In this document: positions 56,068 to 64,000 of the stretch, piece after piece
Layout of the letters: each line of letters opens with the position of its first letter
Position numbering within the stretch: position 1 is the stretch's first letter
NCBI GenBank assembly: GCA_001872285.1
Contig: MNXU01000040.1
Location: forward strand, 1-64,000
Reading direction: 5' to 3'
From: Betaproteobacteria bacterium CG2_30_68_42
Lineage (GTDB): Bacteria > Pseudomonadota > Gammaproteobacteria > Burkholderiales > Rhodocyclaceae
DNA length: 64,000 bases
The notes under the pieces: generated by a model
Told to the model about the DNA's origin: nothing
Seen by the model: only the letters and a program-made list of their open reading frames with translations
The model's database searches: none
Translations under genes and position numbers: made by a program

Positions 56068-57086
56068 GGTCCGAGTTCCTCGCGCCATGCCGCTGCGACC
56101 TGCTGCAGCCGTTCGACCGGCCGGCGCAGCAGCGAGCGCGCCACTTGCCGCACCGCATCGCGCCCGGCGTCCTCGGTGATGTACTCGACAGGAGACTTGC
56201 CGTCGACGCGCGCGAGCAGGAGGCCCGGCAGCAGCGCCGCTGCGCGGCGCTCCAGTGCATCGCGCGGTTCCCAGTCCGCCGCCTGCAGGTAGCCTTCCGA
56301 CAGCGCGTCGAAAGCGGCCAGAAAGGCTGCGGTCGCCGGCACATTCCACAGGCACTTGAGCAGCAGGTGATTGAGGCAGAACGCGAGGTCGAACGCCGGG
56401 TCGCCCCAACACGCGCATTCGGCGTCCAGCAGCACCGGCCCCCGCGGCCCGACGAGGATGTTCTTCGGGCTGACATCCCCATGCACGAGCGCCACGGCAT
56501 GGGCCTGCGTCACCGCCACCAGCCGCAGCAGCGCCGACGCCAGATCGGCATGGCGCCGGGCGGTGGCCACCAGGTAGGGCTCGAGGCGGATGTCGTGGAA
56601 GATCGCGCCAGCGTCGAATTGCGCCGCCAGATCGACGCGCGCCGCCGAGTAGGCATGGATTCGCGCCACGGTGCGGCCCAGCGTGCGAGCGAGCGCCGGG
56701 TCGGCGTTTCCATCGCGCAGGGCATGCTTCCACAGCAGGTAGTCGGGCGGCGGCAGGTAGCCCATCACGAGCACGCCGAGCCCGGGATGCTGGCCGAACA
56801 GCTCCGGTGCGCAGCCCGGGACAGCCTGGTTCGCAACGCGCATCCAGCGCGCTTCGTAGACGTTGCGCTCGATCGGCGCCCACCAATCGGCGAGCACGCG
56901 CAGCTTCGGCAGCGCGCGCTTGACGCACACCGGTCCACGGCAGGTATCGACCCGCCAGATGTCGGACGACACGCCCCCGGCGAGCGGCATTCCGGTCATT
57001 CGGCCGGACCCGGCAAGACCCAGTTCGCGCAAGGCCTGGGCGAACCCGCCGGGGACCGAACGCGACGCGTCAGGCCGCGCCGCCAT
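56064..57086 (-). CDS. APH/choline-kinase-fold phosphotransferase
   Basis: A 340-residue small-molecule kinase. ATP-lobe elements lead to the Brenner motif HGDVSPKNILVG (D204, N209) and the metal-binding Asp in PVLLDAECACWGDPAFDLAFCL (D221). The family phosphorylates hydroxyl groups of sugars, aminoglycosides, choline or homoserine. No aminoglycoside-resistance context. It starts within the 3' end of the ketopantoate-reductase-like gene (17-bp overlap) and ends on the enolase-like start, so all three are translated together. A role in making the phospho-acid substrate of the enolase-like enzyme is an inference from this coupling. Confidence 0.82.
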   Translation of the reverse strand: MAARPDASRSVPGGFAQALRELGLAGSGRMTGMPLAGGVSSDIWRVDTCRGPVCVKRALPKLRVLADWWAPIERNVYEARWMRVANQAVPGCAPELFGQHPGLGVLVMGYLPPPDYLLWKHALRDGNADPALARTLGRTVARIHAYSAARVDLAAQFDAGAIFHDIRLEPYLVATARRHADLASALLRLVAVTQAHAVALVHGDVSPKNILVGPRGPVLLDAECACWGDPAFDLAFCLNHLLLKCLWNVPATAAFLAAFDALSEGYLQAADWEPRDALERRAAALLPGLLLARVDGKSPVEYITEDAGRDAVRQVARSLLRRPVERLQQVAAAWREELGP

Positions 57087-58023
57087 AACCGGCTTCGATC
57101 AGTTTGACCAGCGCATGCAGCGTCTGATTGACCGGGGTGGCGACCCCCCGCTCGCGCCCGCGCCGGGCCACGAATCCGTTCAAGTGGTCGATCTCGGTTG
57201 GCTTGCGCCGGGCCATGTCCTGCGCCGTCGACGAGAACTGATCGGGCATCGCGACGGCGATTCGTTCCATCGCCTCGAGTGACGGTCCGAGCGGCAGCGC
57301 CACATGCTCGGCAGCAGCGAGCGCCACCACTTCGCGCACGATCGCGTGCTGCAGCGCGCGCACCGCCGGCAGCGCGGCCAGTCGCGCGTAGTTGGCCTGC
57401 GCGAGGCCGGAGATCGCGTTGTAGGCGCAGTTCACCATAAGCTTCGACCACAGCTCGGCCGTCACGTCGTCGGCGATGCGCACCGGCACCGCGGCGCCGG
57501 CGAAGAACTCGACCAGCGCCTGTAGCCGGCGGGCCAGCGCCGGGTCGCGCGAGGCTGCCGCGTCGATCGCGCCGATGACCAGGTTGCCGCCACCGTGGTG
57601 CCGCACGCAGCCCGGCTGCGGCATCGCGGTGGCCACGTACACCACCGCGGGAACGACGCTCTGGCGAACGTATTGCGCGATCATCGCGGCGTTCTCTACC
57701 CCGTTCTGCAGGCTCAGCACGAGCGCGCCGGCGTCCAGGTGCGGTGCAAGTTCGCGCGCCACCGCGTCGGTGTCGGAAGACTTGACGCAGAACAGCACCA
57801 GGTCGGCGCCGCGCGCCGCCGCCAGGTCGACGCTCGCCGCGACGCGAACCACCTCCATGCGACCGGCCATCTCGAGCCGCAGGCCGTCGCGTTCGATGGC
57901 CTGCACATGCGCGCGGCGTCCGATCAGCGTCACCCGACGGCCCGCGCGTGCGAGCAGGGCGCCATAGTAGCTGCCGACGGCGCCCGCGCCGACCACGGCA
58001 ACCGAATGGAACGATTCGCTCAT
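57070..58023 (-). CDS. 2-dehydropantoate 2-reductase-like oxidoreductase (PanE/ApbA family)
   Basis: A 317-residue NAD(P)H-dependent reductase. The N-terminal dinucleotide motif is VGAGAVGSYYGALLARAG, followed by FCVKSSDTDAV and LQNGVENAAMI, the family hinge. The C-terminal domain has ELWSKLMVNCAYNAISGL, with the conserved Lys and Asn of PanE, and RKPTEIDHLNGFV. In this cassette it may reduce a 2-keto acid other than ketopantoate. No other pantothenate gene is nearby. Start at ATG 58023; the ribosome-binding site is weak. Confidence 0.85.
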   Translation of the reverse strand: MSESFHSVAVVGAGAVGSYYGALLARAGRRVTLIGRRAHVQAIERDGLRLEMAGRMEVVRVAASVDLAAARGADLVLFCVKSSDTDAVARELAPHLDAGALVLSLQNGVENAAMIAQYVRQSVVPAVVYVATAMPQPGCVRHHGGGNLVIGAIDAAASRDPALARRLQALVEFFAGAAVPVRIADDVTAELWSKLMVNCAYNAISGLAQANYARLAALPAVRALQHAIVREVVALAAAEHVALPLGPSLEAMERIAVAMPDQFSSTAQDMARRKPTEIDHLNGFVARRGRERGVATPVNQTLHALVKLIEAGYGGAA

Positions 58024-58042
58024 CGGCCGGTTCGGGCCACCC

Positions 58043-58216
58043 TCAGGCAGCGTCCACCGAGCGCAGGAAGGCGTCGATGGCGCCGGTATGGGCAGCGGCA
58101 GTGCCGACTCGCGCGTTGACCTCGCCATGCGACAAGTCCTGCGGCAGCACGCCGCGAATGCAAGGCTTGCTCCCCATCACGACGCTGTCGAAGGGTATGC
58201 GATCGAGGTTCTTCAT
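58043..58216 (-). CDS. Chimeric small ORF with a DUF433 N-terminus
   Basis: 57 codons, starting MKNLDRIPFDSVVMGSKPCI, which is the start of DUF433-family (VapB-type antitoxin-like) proteins: the LDRI..D..VMGGKPCIRG signature. After about residue 22 the sequence departs from the family (VLPQDLSHGEVNARVGTAAA and so on) and stops after 57 residues. The tail has no Arg/Glu DNA-binding helices expected of DUF433. GGCGAG precedes the ATG, and TATACT lies upstream. Likely a truncated host gene fused to incoming DNA at the right edge of the enolase-like cassette. Whether it is translated is unknown. Confidence 0.6.
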   Translation of the reverse strand: MKNLDRIPFDSVVMGSKPCIRGVLPQDLSHGEVNARVGTAAAHTGAIDAFLRSVDAA

Positions 58217-58252
58217 CTCGCCGTCCGCCTTTGTCGAAACCGGTTCATGGCA

Positions 58253-58258
58253 AGTATA
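58253..58258 (-). promoter_or_regulatory. -10 box upstream of the DUF433 remnant and enolase-like cassette
   Basis: TATACT on the minus strand, about 37 nt before the chimeric ORF. If active it would now drive the three-gene cassette. Confidence 0.45.
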
Positions 58259-58365
58259 CCCGGCCGCTTTCGACGCAACGTTCCCGAAACCGCTGGCGCC
58301 GGACCGTTGTCAGTGGCGGGCCGCGGGGCGAGAATGGCGGCATCCAGCCACGCGGAGCCACCACC

Positions 58366-59142
58366 ATGACGAATCCCGCCGAGCCCCCGGCACGAACCGC
58401 AGCCGATGCGCCTGCACCGGGCAATCCGCTTTACCGCCGCCCGGTCGCGATCGATCGCGGCAGGCACCAGGACCTTCGCATCGCGCGACTCGCCCGGTTC
58501 GACTTCAGCGCCGGCGCACAGTCGGTGCCGGTGACCGCGAGCGAGTTCAAGGAGGCGCACAAGGAGTTCCCGCTCGTGTTCCTGCGACCCGGCGAAGGCC
58601 GGATCGTGCCGGCCGTACTGCTGGGGCTGCGCGCCGCGGAGAACCTGTTCGTCGGCGCGCGCGGCGAATGGCTGGCGCGCTACCTGCCGGCCTTCATCCG
58701 CCGCTACCCGTTCATCTTCGCCGAGGGCGCGGGCGGGCGCCTGGCCCTGTGCTTCGACGAGGCCTGGGAGGGCGTGGGCGCAGCCGATGGCGAGCGGCTG
58801 TTCGAGAACGGTGCCGAGACCCCCTACCTCAAGGGCATGCTCGACTTCATGTCCGCCTATCAGGGCGAGTTCCTCGCCACCGAACGTTTCTGCAGGCAGC
58901 TCGATGAACTCGGGCTGTTCACACCGATGTCCGCAGCCGCCGAGCTGAAGACCGGGCAGAAATTCGTCGTGCAGAACGTCCTGGTCGTCGACGAGGCGAA
59001 ATTCAAGGCGCTCGACGCGGCGGTGGCGAGCCGCATGTTCCAGTCCGGAGAACTCGGGCTGGTCTATGCACATCTGATGTCGCTGTCCAACCTGGGGCGG
59101 CTGATCGACCTGCTCGCACCCCGGCTCGCGGCGCTGCAGTGA
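58366..59142 (+). CDS. SapC family protein
   Basis: A 258-residue protein of the SapC type, a family of unknown biochemical role named from S-layer-linked genes. Blocks: NPLYRRPVAIDRGRHQDLRI, ASEFKEAHKEFPLVFLRP, LGLRAAENLFVGARGEWLARYLPAFIRRYPF, and the closing FVVQNVLVVDEAKFKALD. No signal peptide or membrane helix was seen. GCGGAG precedes the ATG. Its stop overlaps the start of the glycosylase gene (GTGA). Confidence 0.82.
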   Translation: MTNPAEPPARTAADAPAPGNPLYRRPVAIDRGRHQDLRIARLARFDFSAGAQSVPVTASEFKEAHKEFPLVFLRPGEGRIVPAVLLGLRAAENLFVGARGEWLARYLPAFIRRYPFIFAEGAGGRLALCFDEAWEGVGAADGERLFENGAETPYLKGMLDFMSAYQGEFLATERFCRQLDELGLFTPMSAAAELKTGQKFVVQNVLVVDEAKFKALDAAVASRMFQSGELGLVYAHLMSLSNLGRLIDLLAPRLAALQ

Positions 59143-59717
59143 CTCCCCGGAAGCCCGGCCGCTGTGCCTGGGCGCTCGCCGACCCGCTGCTCGCCGCCTA
59201 CCACGACGCCGAGTGGGGCGTAGCGGTGCATGACGACCGCCGCCTGTTCGAGTTCCTGGTGCTGGAGGGCGCGCAGGCGGGCCTTTCCTGGCTCACCATC
59301 CTGCGCAGGCGCGAGGGCTACCGGCGTGCGTTCGCGAACTTCGATCCTGAGCGCGTCGCGCGCTTCGGCGAGCGCGACCGGGCGCGCCTTCTCGCCGATC
59401 CGGGCATCGTCCGCAACCGCGCCAAGATCGGCTCGGCGATCGCCAACGCGCGGGCCTTTCTCGCCATCCGGGAGGAATTCGGCTCCTTCGACGCCTACCA
59501 GTGGCGCTTCGTCGATGGCGCGCCGATCCGCAATCGCTGGGCCGAAGCGGCGCAGATTCCGGCGAGCACGCCGCAGTCCGATGCGATGAGCCGCGACCTC
59601 CGGCGCCGCGGCTTCAGCTTCGTCGGCCCCACCATCTGCTATGCCCACATGCAGGCGGTCGGCATGGTCAATGACCACGTCATCGACTGCTTCCGCCACG
59701 CGCAGCTGGCCCGCTGA
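59139..59717 (+). CDS. tag: DNA-3-methyladenine glycosylase I
   Basis: Excises 3-methyladenine from alkylated DNA. The family's opening RCAWALADPLLAAYHDAEWG is present, including the N-terminal zinc Cys and His. LEGAQAGLSWLTILRRREGYR, SFVGPTICYAHMQAVGMVNDH and HVIDCFRH supply the substrate pocket and the second zinc pair. 192 residues, normal length. GTG start coupled to sapC. Confidence 0.95.
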   Translation: MTPRKPGRCAWALADPLLAAYHDAEWGVAVHDDRRLFEFLVLEGAQAGLSWLTILRRREGYRRAFANFDPERVARFGERDRARLLADPGIVRNRAKIGSAIANARAFLAIREEFGSFDAYQWRFVDGAPIRNRWAEAAQIPASTPQSDAMSRDLRRRGFSFVGPTICYAHMQAVGMVNDHVIDCFRHAQLAR

Positions 59718-59724
59718 GCCGCGC

Positions 59725-60789
59725 TCACAGGCGCAGCGCGCCGGCGTAGCCGGTCAGCTCGAGATGGCCGCGGCCCAGTTCGCGGCCGCCCTCGTAGGCG
59801 CGCACCGCGCCTTCCCAGTAGAAACCGCCGGTGCTTCGGCGTGCGTCGACCTCCTGGTCGTCCATCAGCGGGCGCAGCTCCACGCTGTGGTCCGGAACGC
59901 GGAGCATCATCCCGATGGGATACTCCGCGAGGCTGCGCGCAGAGCGCCACAGGCGCAGGGGCTCGAAGGCGAGCTCGCCGGGATCGAGCGCACGCGACGC
60001 CCCGCCCGGCGCGCGCAGCGTTCCCCCGGCCCACAGGGTCCTGCCGTCGCTCCCGCGCAGGCGAAACGCCATCCAGGCCGATCCGTCCGCCAGATTCAGT
60101 CCGACCCAGTCCCAGCCCACCGCGCCACCCGAGAGCAGCTCGCTCGACCATTCGTGATCGAGCCATGCGAGACCCGACACGCCGGCGCTTCGGCCGGCGC
60201 GGGCGACCGAGCCGCTCACGCGCAACTGCGGCTCGCTGTAGTAGTAGCTGGCCGCGCGCGGATCGATTCCCTTGCGGCTGTAACCCGCTTCCCCCTGCGG
60301 CAGGATCTCCTGGCTGCGGGCGAGCTGGAGTTCCAGTGCGAAAGTCCCGGCGTCTGCGCGCGCGCGGTAGCCGTCCGCGGTCTGATCGAGCGACCAGTCG
60401 CCGATCCACACGCCGGTGCGCTCCCGTCGCGCCCCGGCCAGCTCGAAACCGGCGCGCGCGCTGCGCTCCGCGGTGAGCAGGCGGTGCTCGCGGGGATCGG
60501 CCAGCGCGGCGTGCGCGAACAGGATCTCGCGCGGCGCGAACCGGCTCGGATTGTCGCCGGCAATGCCCGGGGCGACCCGGAAGAAGGTGATCTGGAAGCC
60601 GTTCGGCGCGCCGGCGGCGGAATCGATCCAGCCGGTCACGTACCACCACTCGATGCGGAAATCGGGATGCGCACCCTGGTCGCGCGGGAAGACGAGCGGA
60701 ATGCCCGGCCGAACCGCTGCGAAATGCGCCGCCCGCGCGAGCCGGACGGCGGCGGCCAACGACAGGCACAGGAAAGCGCGGCGGCGCAT
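59725..60789 (-). CDS. CrtC/AttH-like lipocalin-fold protein
   Basis: A 354-residue protein with an N-terminal signal sequence (RRRAFLCLSLAAAVRLARA). It belongs to the carotenoid 1,2-hydratase/hydroxyneurosporene-synthase-like (AttH) fold: FPRDQGAHPDFRIEWWYVTGW, FQITFFR, HAALADPREHRLLTAERSAR, YYYSEPQLRVSG, GLAWLDHEWSSELL, and the C-terminal Trp-rich beta strands. Most such proteins are not carotenoid enzymes. It lies 5 bp downstream of the FtsX-like permease, so it probably acts with that exporter on a lipophilic substrate. This last point is inferred from the operon. Confidence 0.85.
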   Translation of the reverse strand: MRRRAFLCLSLAAAVRLARAAHFAAVRPGIPLVFPRDQGAHPDFRIEWWYVTGWIDSAAGAPNGFQITFFRVAPGIAGDNPSRFAPREILFAHAALADPREHRLLTAERSARAGFELAGARRERTGVWIGDWSLDQTADGYRARADAGTFALELQLARSQEILPQGEAGYSRKGIDPRAASYYYSEPQLRVSGSVARAGRSAGVSGLAWLDHEWSSELLSGGAVGWDWVGLNLADGSAWMAFRLRGSDGRTLWAGGTLRAPGGASRALDPGELAFEPLRLWRSARSLAEYPIGMMLRVPDHSVELRPLMDDQEVDARRSTGGFYWEGAVRAYEGGRELGRGHLELTGYAGALRL

Positions 60790-60794
60790 CTTCC

Positions 60795-63284
60795 TCACCA
60801 GTCTTCCCGCACCGCGCGCACCGCATCGACGTTCATCGCGCCTCGTCCGGCGAGCACCGCGGCCGCGGCTGCGAGCACCGCCGTTGCAAGGGCAAAGGCG
60901 AGCAGCGGAGCCAATGGCATCGTCATTGCAAGGCTCCAGTGGAAGGACTGGCGGTTGACCACCTGCACCAGCACGACGCTCATCACTGCGCCCGCGACGA
61001 GTCCGGCGCCGACGCCGAGCACCGCGACCGCCGCCCCTTCCAGCGCCAGCATGCGGCCGATCTGCGCGCGCGACATGCCGAGGTGGCGCAGCATCCCGAA
61101 CTCGCGCCGGCGCAGCACGGCGAGCGAGGCGAAGCTCGCCGCGACCGCCGCCAGCGCGATCAGCACCGCCGCCGCTTCCATGCCGTAGGTGACCGCGAAG
61201 GTGCGGTCGAAGATCGCCAGGCTGCGCGCGCGTACCGCGCCGGACTCCGAGATCTCGACCGGCTCGCTCCCGGCGAACGCCGCGCGCAGTGCGCGGGCGA
61301 ATTCCGCGGCCGGCACGCCGGGCGCGAGCCAGATCTCGGCCACGCTCGCCCGCCGGTCGCCGGTGATCCGGCGGTAGACGTCCGCCTCCATCGCAGCCGC
61401 ACCGTGGCTGCGCGCGTAGTCGCGCCAGATGCCGGCGACCACGAATTCGTGCTCCGCGCCCGCGAGCGGAATCCGCACCCGCTGCCCGATCCGCCAGCCG
61501 TACAGATCCGGGATCGCCTCCGAGACCCACACCCCGGGAACCCCTTCCGGGAGCGCGGCGGCACGCGCGAGAAGCGGCAGGGAATGCGCGGGATCCTCGC
61601 GCGCGATCAGCGCCAGCTCGGGCCGGCCGGCCTCGATCAGCACTCCGGCATTGCGCACGAAGCGCACGCGGCCCGCCCCCGCGACGGACGCGATCGTTCG
61701 TTGCGCGGCTTCGTCGAGATGGCCGGTCTGCCCGGGGACCGAGGCGCGCACATAGACGTCGGCCGGCAGCACCTCGGCGAGCCAGTTCTCCACCGACTGC
61801 CGGAAGGACGCCACCATGATCGCCATCGCCACCACCAGCGCGACGGCCGCGAGGACGCCGGATGCGGCGAGCTGTGCCTGCCCGGGCGCCGCACGCAGTT
61901 GCGCGAACGCCAGCATCGTCTGCGCGCGAACGCCTTCGGGCAATGCGGCGAAGACGTGAAACGCGAGCCACGGCAGCAGGCCGAGCGCGCCGAGCAGCAG
62001 GAACAGGATCGAGACGTAGCCGAACACCGGCAGTTCGCCCACCGGCGGCGCGAAAGCGATCGCGACACCGCAGGCAACCATCGCCACGGCAGGCAGCGCA
62101 CGCGGCCTGCGGTTCGCCTCGCGCCCCACATCCCCGGCCTTGAGCGCGGCTGCGCTCGACGCGAGTGCTGCGGCGCGCGCGGGAACGAAGGCGCCGAGCG
62201 TCGCAGCGCCGACGCCGAGCGCGACGAATGCCGCCGCCGATGGCGCATCCGGCACGAGCGCCGGCCGGCTGCCCGCGAAGAAGCCTGCACCGAGATCTCC
62301 GCCGAACCAGGCGATCGCCGCCCCCGCCCCGGCGTAGCCGATCGCCACTCCGAGCACCCCGCCGGCGAGCCCGATCGCCGCGCCTTCCGCGCTCAGCCAG
62401 GCGACGATCTCGCGTGGGGTCATGCCCGCCGCGCGCAGGAAGGCCAGCTCGCCGCGCCTGCGCGACACCGCGAGCGCCTGCACGCACAGCACCAACAGCG
62501 CGCCGGTGAGCAGGGCGATCATCGCCAGCATGTTGAGATTGACCCGGTAGGCCCGCGAGAGTGCCGCCTGGCGCTCCTCGGCGGCCAGCGGTGGCGCCAC
62601 CGAGAGGCCCGCGGGCAGCAGGGCGCGCACCCGTTCCTGCGCCTGCCCCACGCTCGTGCCGGGAGCGAGCTCGATGCCGATGGCGGTCAGGATTCCCAGC
62701 CGGTCGAAGCGCCACTGCGCGGCGGCGATGTCCATGAGTGCGAGCCGCTGCCCGGCGGGCAGGCCCTCCAGCACGCCCGCGACGCGAAGCTCCCGCCGCG
62801 CGAGACCGGACTGCACGGCGAGGCGCCCGCCTGCGGCGAGCCCGAGCCAGTCTGCCGCCGCGCGGCTGAGGATGACCGCATCGGGATCGAGCAGGGCGAA
62901 CCGGTCTCCGGCCCCCGCGCGCGCCGCCATCGTGCCCGCCGGGCTCCCGGCCTGGAAGATGTCGATGCCGACCAGCCGGAGCGCGTCCGTCCTGCCCGCG
63001 AGTTTCGCTTCGAGCTCGATCCTGGGACTTGCCCGCCCGACGCCCGGCAGGTGGCCCAGTACGCCATAGAGCCGCTCGTCGAAACCCTCGCGGGGGCCGC
63101 GCACCTCGAGGTCGGCCGCACCCGAGACGGTGCGCATGCCGCGCGCGAATTCGCCGAGTGCCGAACGGTTGATCCCCTCGACCGCCACGCCCAGCGCGAC
63201 CCCCAGCGCGATGGCGAAAATGCACAGCAGGCTGCCGCCCGCATGGCTGCGCAGCCGGCCGAAGAAGTAGATCGCCGCGCTCAT
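60795..63284 (-). CDS. ABC transporter permease, FtsX/MacB family (two permease units)
   Basis: 829 residues with two FtsX-like permease units. The N-terminal TM (GGSLLCIFAIALGVALGVAVEG) is followed by a large periplasmic domain and three TMs, then a further TM set and second periplasmic domain, ending with three TMs in the C-terminal unit (AVLIALAAVAASFASLAVL onward). This duplicated layout resembles YbbP/LolCE-type exporters. The ATG overlaps the stop of the ATPase gene. Confidence 0.9.
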   Translation of the reverse strand: MSAAIYFFGRLRSHAGGSLLCIFAIALGVALGVAVEGINRSALGEFARGMRTVSGAADLEVRGPREGFDERLYGVLGHLPGVGRASPRIELEAKLAGRTDALRLVGIDIFQAGSPAGTMAARAGAGDRFALLDPDAVILSRAAADWLGLAAGGRLAVQSGLARRELRVAGVLEGLPAGQRLALMDIAAAQWRFDRLGILTAIGIELAPGTSVGQAQERVRALLPAGLSVAPPLAAEERQAALSRAYRVNLNMLAMIALLTGALLVLCVQALAVSRRRGELAFLRAAGMTPREIVAWLSAEGAAIGLAGGVLGVAIGYAGAGAAIAWFGGDLGAGFFAGSRPALVPDAPSAAAFVALGVGAATLGAFVPARAAALASSAAALKAGDVGREANRRPRALPAVAMVACGVAIAFAPPVGELPVFGYVSILFLLLGALGLLPWLAFHVFAALPEGVRAQTMLAFAQLRAAPGQAQLAASGVLAAVALVVAMAIMVASFRQSVENWLAEVLPADVYVRASVPGQTGHLDEAAQRTIASVAGAGRVRFVRNAGVLIEAGRPELALIAREDPAHSLPLLARAAALPEGVPGVWVSEAIPDLYGWRIGQRVRIPLAGAEHEFVVAGIWRDYARSHGAAAMEADVYRRITGDRRASVAEIWLAPGVPAAEFARALRAAFAGSEPVEISESGAVRARSLAIFDRTFAVTYGMEAAAVLIALAAVAASFASLAVLRRREFGMLRHLGMSRAQIGRMLALEGAAVAVLGVGAGLVAGAVMSVVLVQVVNRQSFHWSLAMTMPLAPLLAFALATAVLAAAAAVLAGRGAMNVDAVRAVREDW

Positions 63285-63994
63285 GCGGGCGCTGCGGCCG
63301 ACCACAGGCGGGAGTCGCGCAGAACGAGAACGCGGTCGGCGCTCGCGGCGGCGAGTGGGGAGTGGGTGACCAGCAGGCCCATCGCACCCTGGCTCCTGAT
63401 CTGCGAGCGCAGCAGCTCGATCACGCGTGCAGCGTTCGCGGGATCGAGATTCCCAGTCGGCTCGTCGGCCAGCACCAGGCCGGGGCGTAGCGCGAGCGCG
63501 CGGGCGATCGCCACCCGCTGCAGCTCGCCTCCCGAGAGTTCGCGCGGAGCGCTGTGTGCCCGCCCGCCCAGCCCGACCGCCTCCAGCATTTCCGCCACCC
63601 GGACATCGATCGCCGCGCGGCTCCATCCGTTGAGCACCAGCGGCAGGGCGACGTTGCGCCCGACGCTCACGTGCGGCAGGACGTGGAAGGCCTGGAAGAC
63701 GAAGCCCATGCGGGCGCGCCGCAGCCGCGTGCGCGCGTCCTCGTCGAGCGCGGTGACCTCGACACCGTCGAGCTCGATCGTCCCCCCCTGGGATCGCTCC
63801 AGCCCGGCGACGAGGTTGAGCAGCGTCGACTTGCCGACCCCCGACTCCCCCATGATCGCGACATATTCGCCGTCGGCCAGTTCGAGATCGAGTCCGCGCA
63901 TCAGCGCGCGCGAGCCGGAATCGATGGCGTAGCAGAGGTCGCGGATGCGAAGCACGGGGCGGATCGGGTGCAATGCCTGCCGGAAACGGCGCAA
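63281..63994 (-). CDS. ABC transporter ATP-binding protein, LolD/MacB type
   Basis: A 237-residue ATPase: Walker A GESGVGKST, Q-loop FVFQAFHVLPHVSV, signature LSGGELQR, Walker [14 protein letters not shown]-loop LVTHS. The frame remains open to the window edge and the first candidate codon is TTG 63994, with no ribosome-binding site visible, so the true start may lie just outside. It forms an operon with the FtsX-like permease and the CrtC/AttH-like protein, together an envelope lipid or lipoprotein exporter. Confidence 0.9.
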   Translation of the reverse strand: MRRFRQALHPIRPVLRIRDLCYAIDSGSRALMRGLDLELADGEYVAIMGESGVGKSTLLNLVAGLERSQGGTIELDGVEVTALDEDARTRLRRARMGFVFQAFHVLPHVSVGRNVALPLVLNGWSRAAIDVRVAEMLEAVGLGGRAHSAPRELSGGELQRVAIARALALRPGLVLADEPTGNLDPANAARVIELLRSQIRSQGAMGLLVTHSPLAAASADRVLVLRDSRLWSAAAPA

Positions 63995-64000
63995 AGATAC

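Noticed and set aside
54754-56928. A single enolase-kinase fusion protein of 724 residues
   Set aside because: The N-terminal half of this frame is an off-frame read of the kinase gene. Real enolase sequence begins at MNGRAIRS (56067), which overlaps the kinase stop by ATGA.
60939-63932. A 997-codon plus-strand open frame opposite the FtsX permease
   Set aside because: Antisense shadow of the permease and ATPase; low-complexity Arg/Ala/Glu composition with no domain signature.

Overview
The window is uniformly GC-rich and densely packed, and it reads as chromosomal DNA of a betaproteobacterium, probably Rhodocyclales-like. The evidence is gene order: petABC-sspA-sspB, ffs-dnaX-ybaB-recR, lysC-tRNA-Ser, comEC/lolCD/rpfE-like/recJ/prfB/lysS, and a tungsten aldehyde oxidoreductase operon like the aor operon of Aromatoleum/Azoarcus. 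The genus is an inference.

Layout. 0.3-13 kb: mutS (+), then a long minus-strand housekeeping block: an EF-G-like GTPase, a SlyD-type PPIase, a peroxiredoxin lacking its usual peroxidatic Cys, SspB/SspA, the cytochrome bc1 complex (petA-petB-petC), recR, ybaB/ebfC, dnaX and the SRP RNA. 13-17.4 kb: aor operon (ferredoxin subunit, tungsten subunit, FAD subunit, MoaD-like protein, small conserved protein). 17.5-23.2 kb: tatD, tRNA-Ser(GCU), lysC, an XRE regulator, a radical SAM protein, queD, a DUF4863 protein and an alpha/beta hydrolase. 23.3-34.6 kb: comEC, a DUF2062 protein, lolD/lolC, an RpfE-type protein, recJ, prfB with its programmed +1 frameshift, lysS and a glycine-zipper protein. 34.7-42.7 kb: gltX and a Yej-type peptide ABC importer. 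42.8-47 kb: fabI, bacteriohemerythrin, ppiD and a methyltransferase. 47-51 kb: a tripartite tricarboxylate transporter set (tctC-tctB-tctA) followed by an AbrB-family membrane protein. 51-54.4 kb: a P5C-dehydrogenase-like aldehyde dehydrogenase and a decayed acyl-CoA synthetase/GNAT gene with two internal deletions. 54.7-58.2 kb: an accessory cassette of an enolase paralogue with altered active-site residues, an APH-fold kinase and a ketopantoate-reductase-like enzyme. It abuts a chimeric 57-residue reading frame whose start is a DUF433 gene. 58.4-64 kb: SapC-family protein, DNA-3-methyladenine glycosylase I, a CrtC/AttH-like protein and a LolCDE/MacB-type ABC exporter running to the window edge.

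Three intergenic loci (about 3.0, 21.8 and 44.3 kb) carry the same short mobile-looking motif, GGGGTCAGGTCTTGACATC. At two loci it forms long perfect inverted repeats. At the third it heads a 70-bp perfect tandem duplication that supplies the stop codons of both neighbouring genes.

The best candidates for new biology are the enolase-like/kinase/reductase cassette with its chimeric edge, the repeat family, and the peroxiredoxin with Gly in place of the catalytic Cys. All function calls are from reading motifs; no database search was run.
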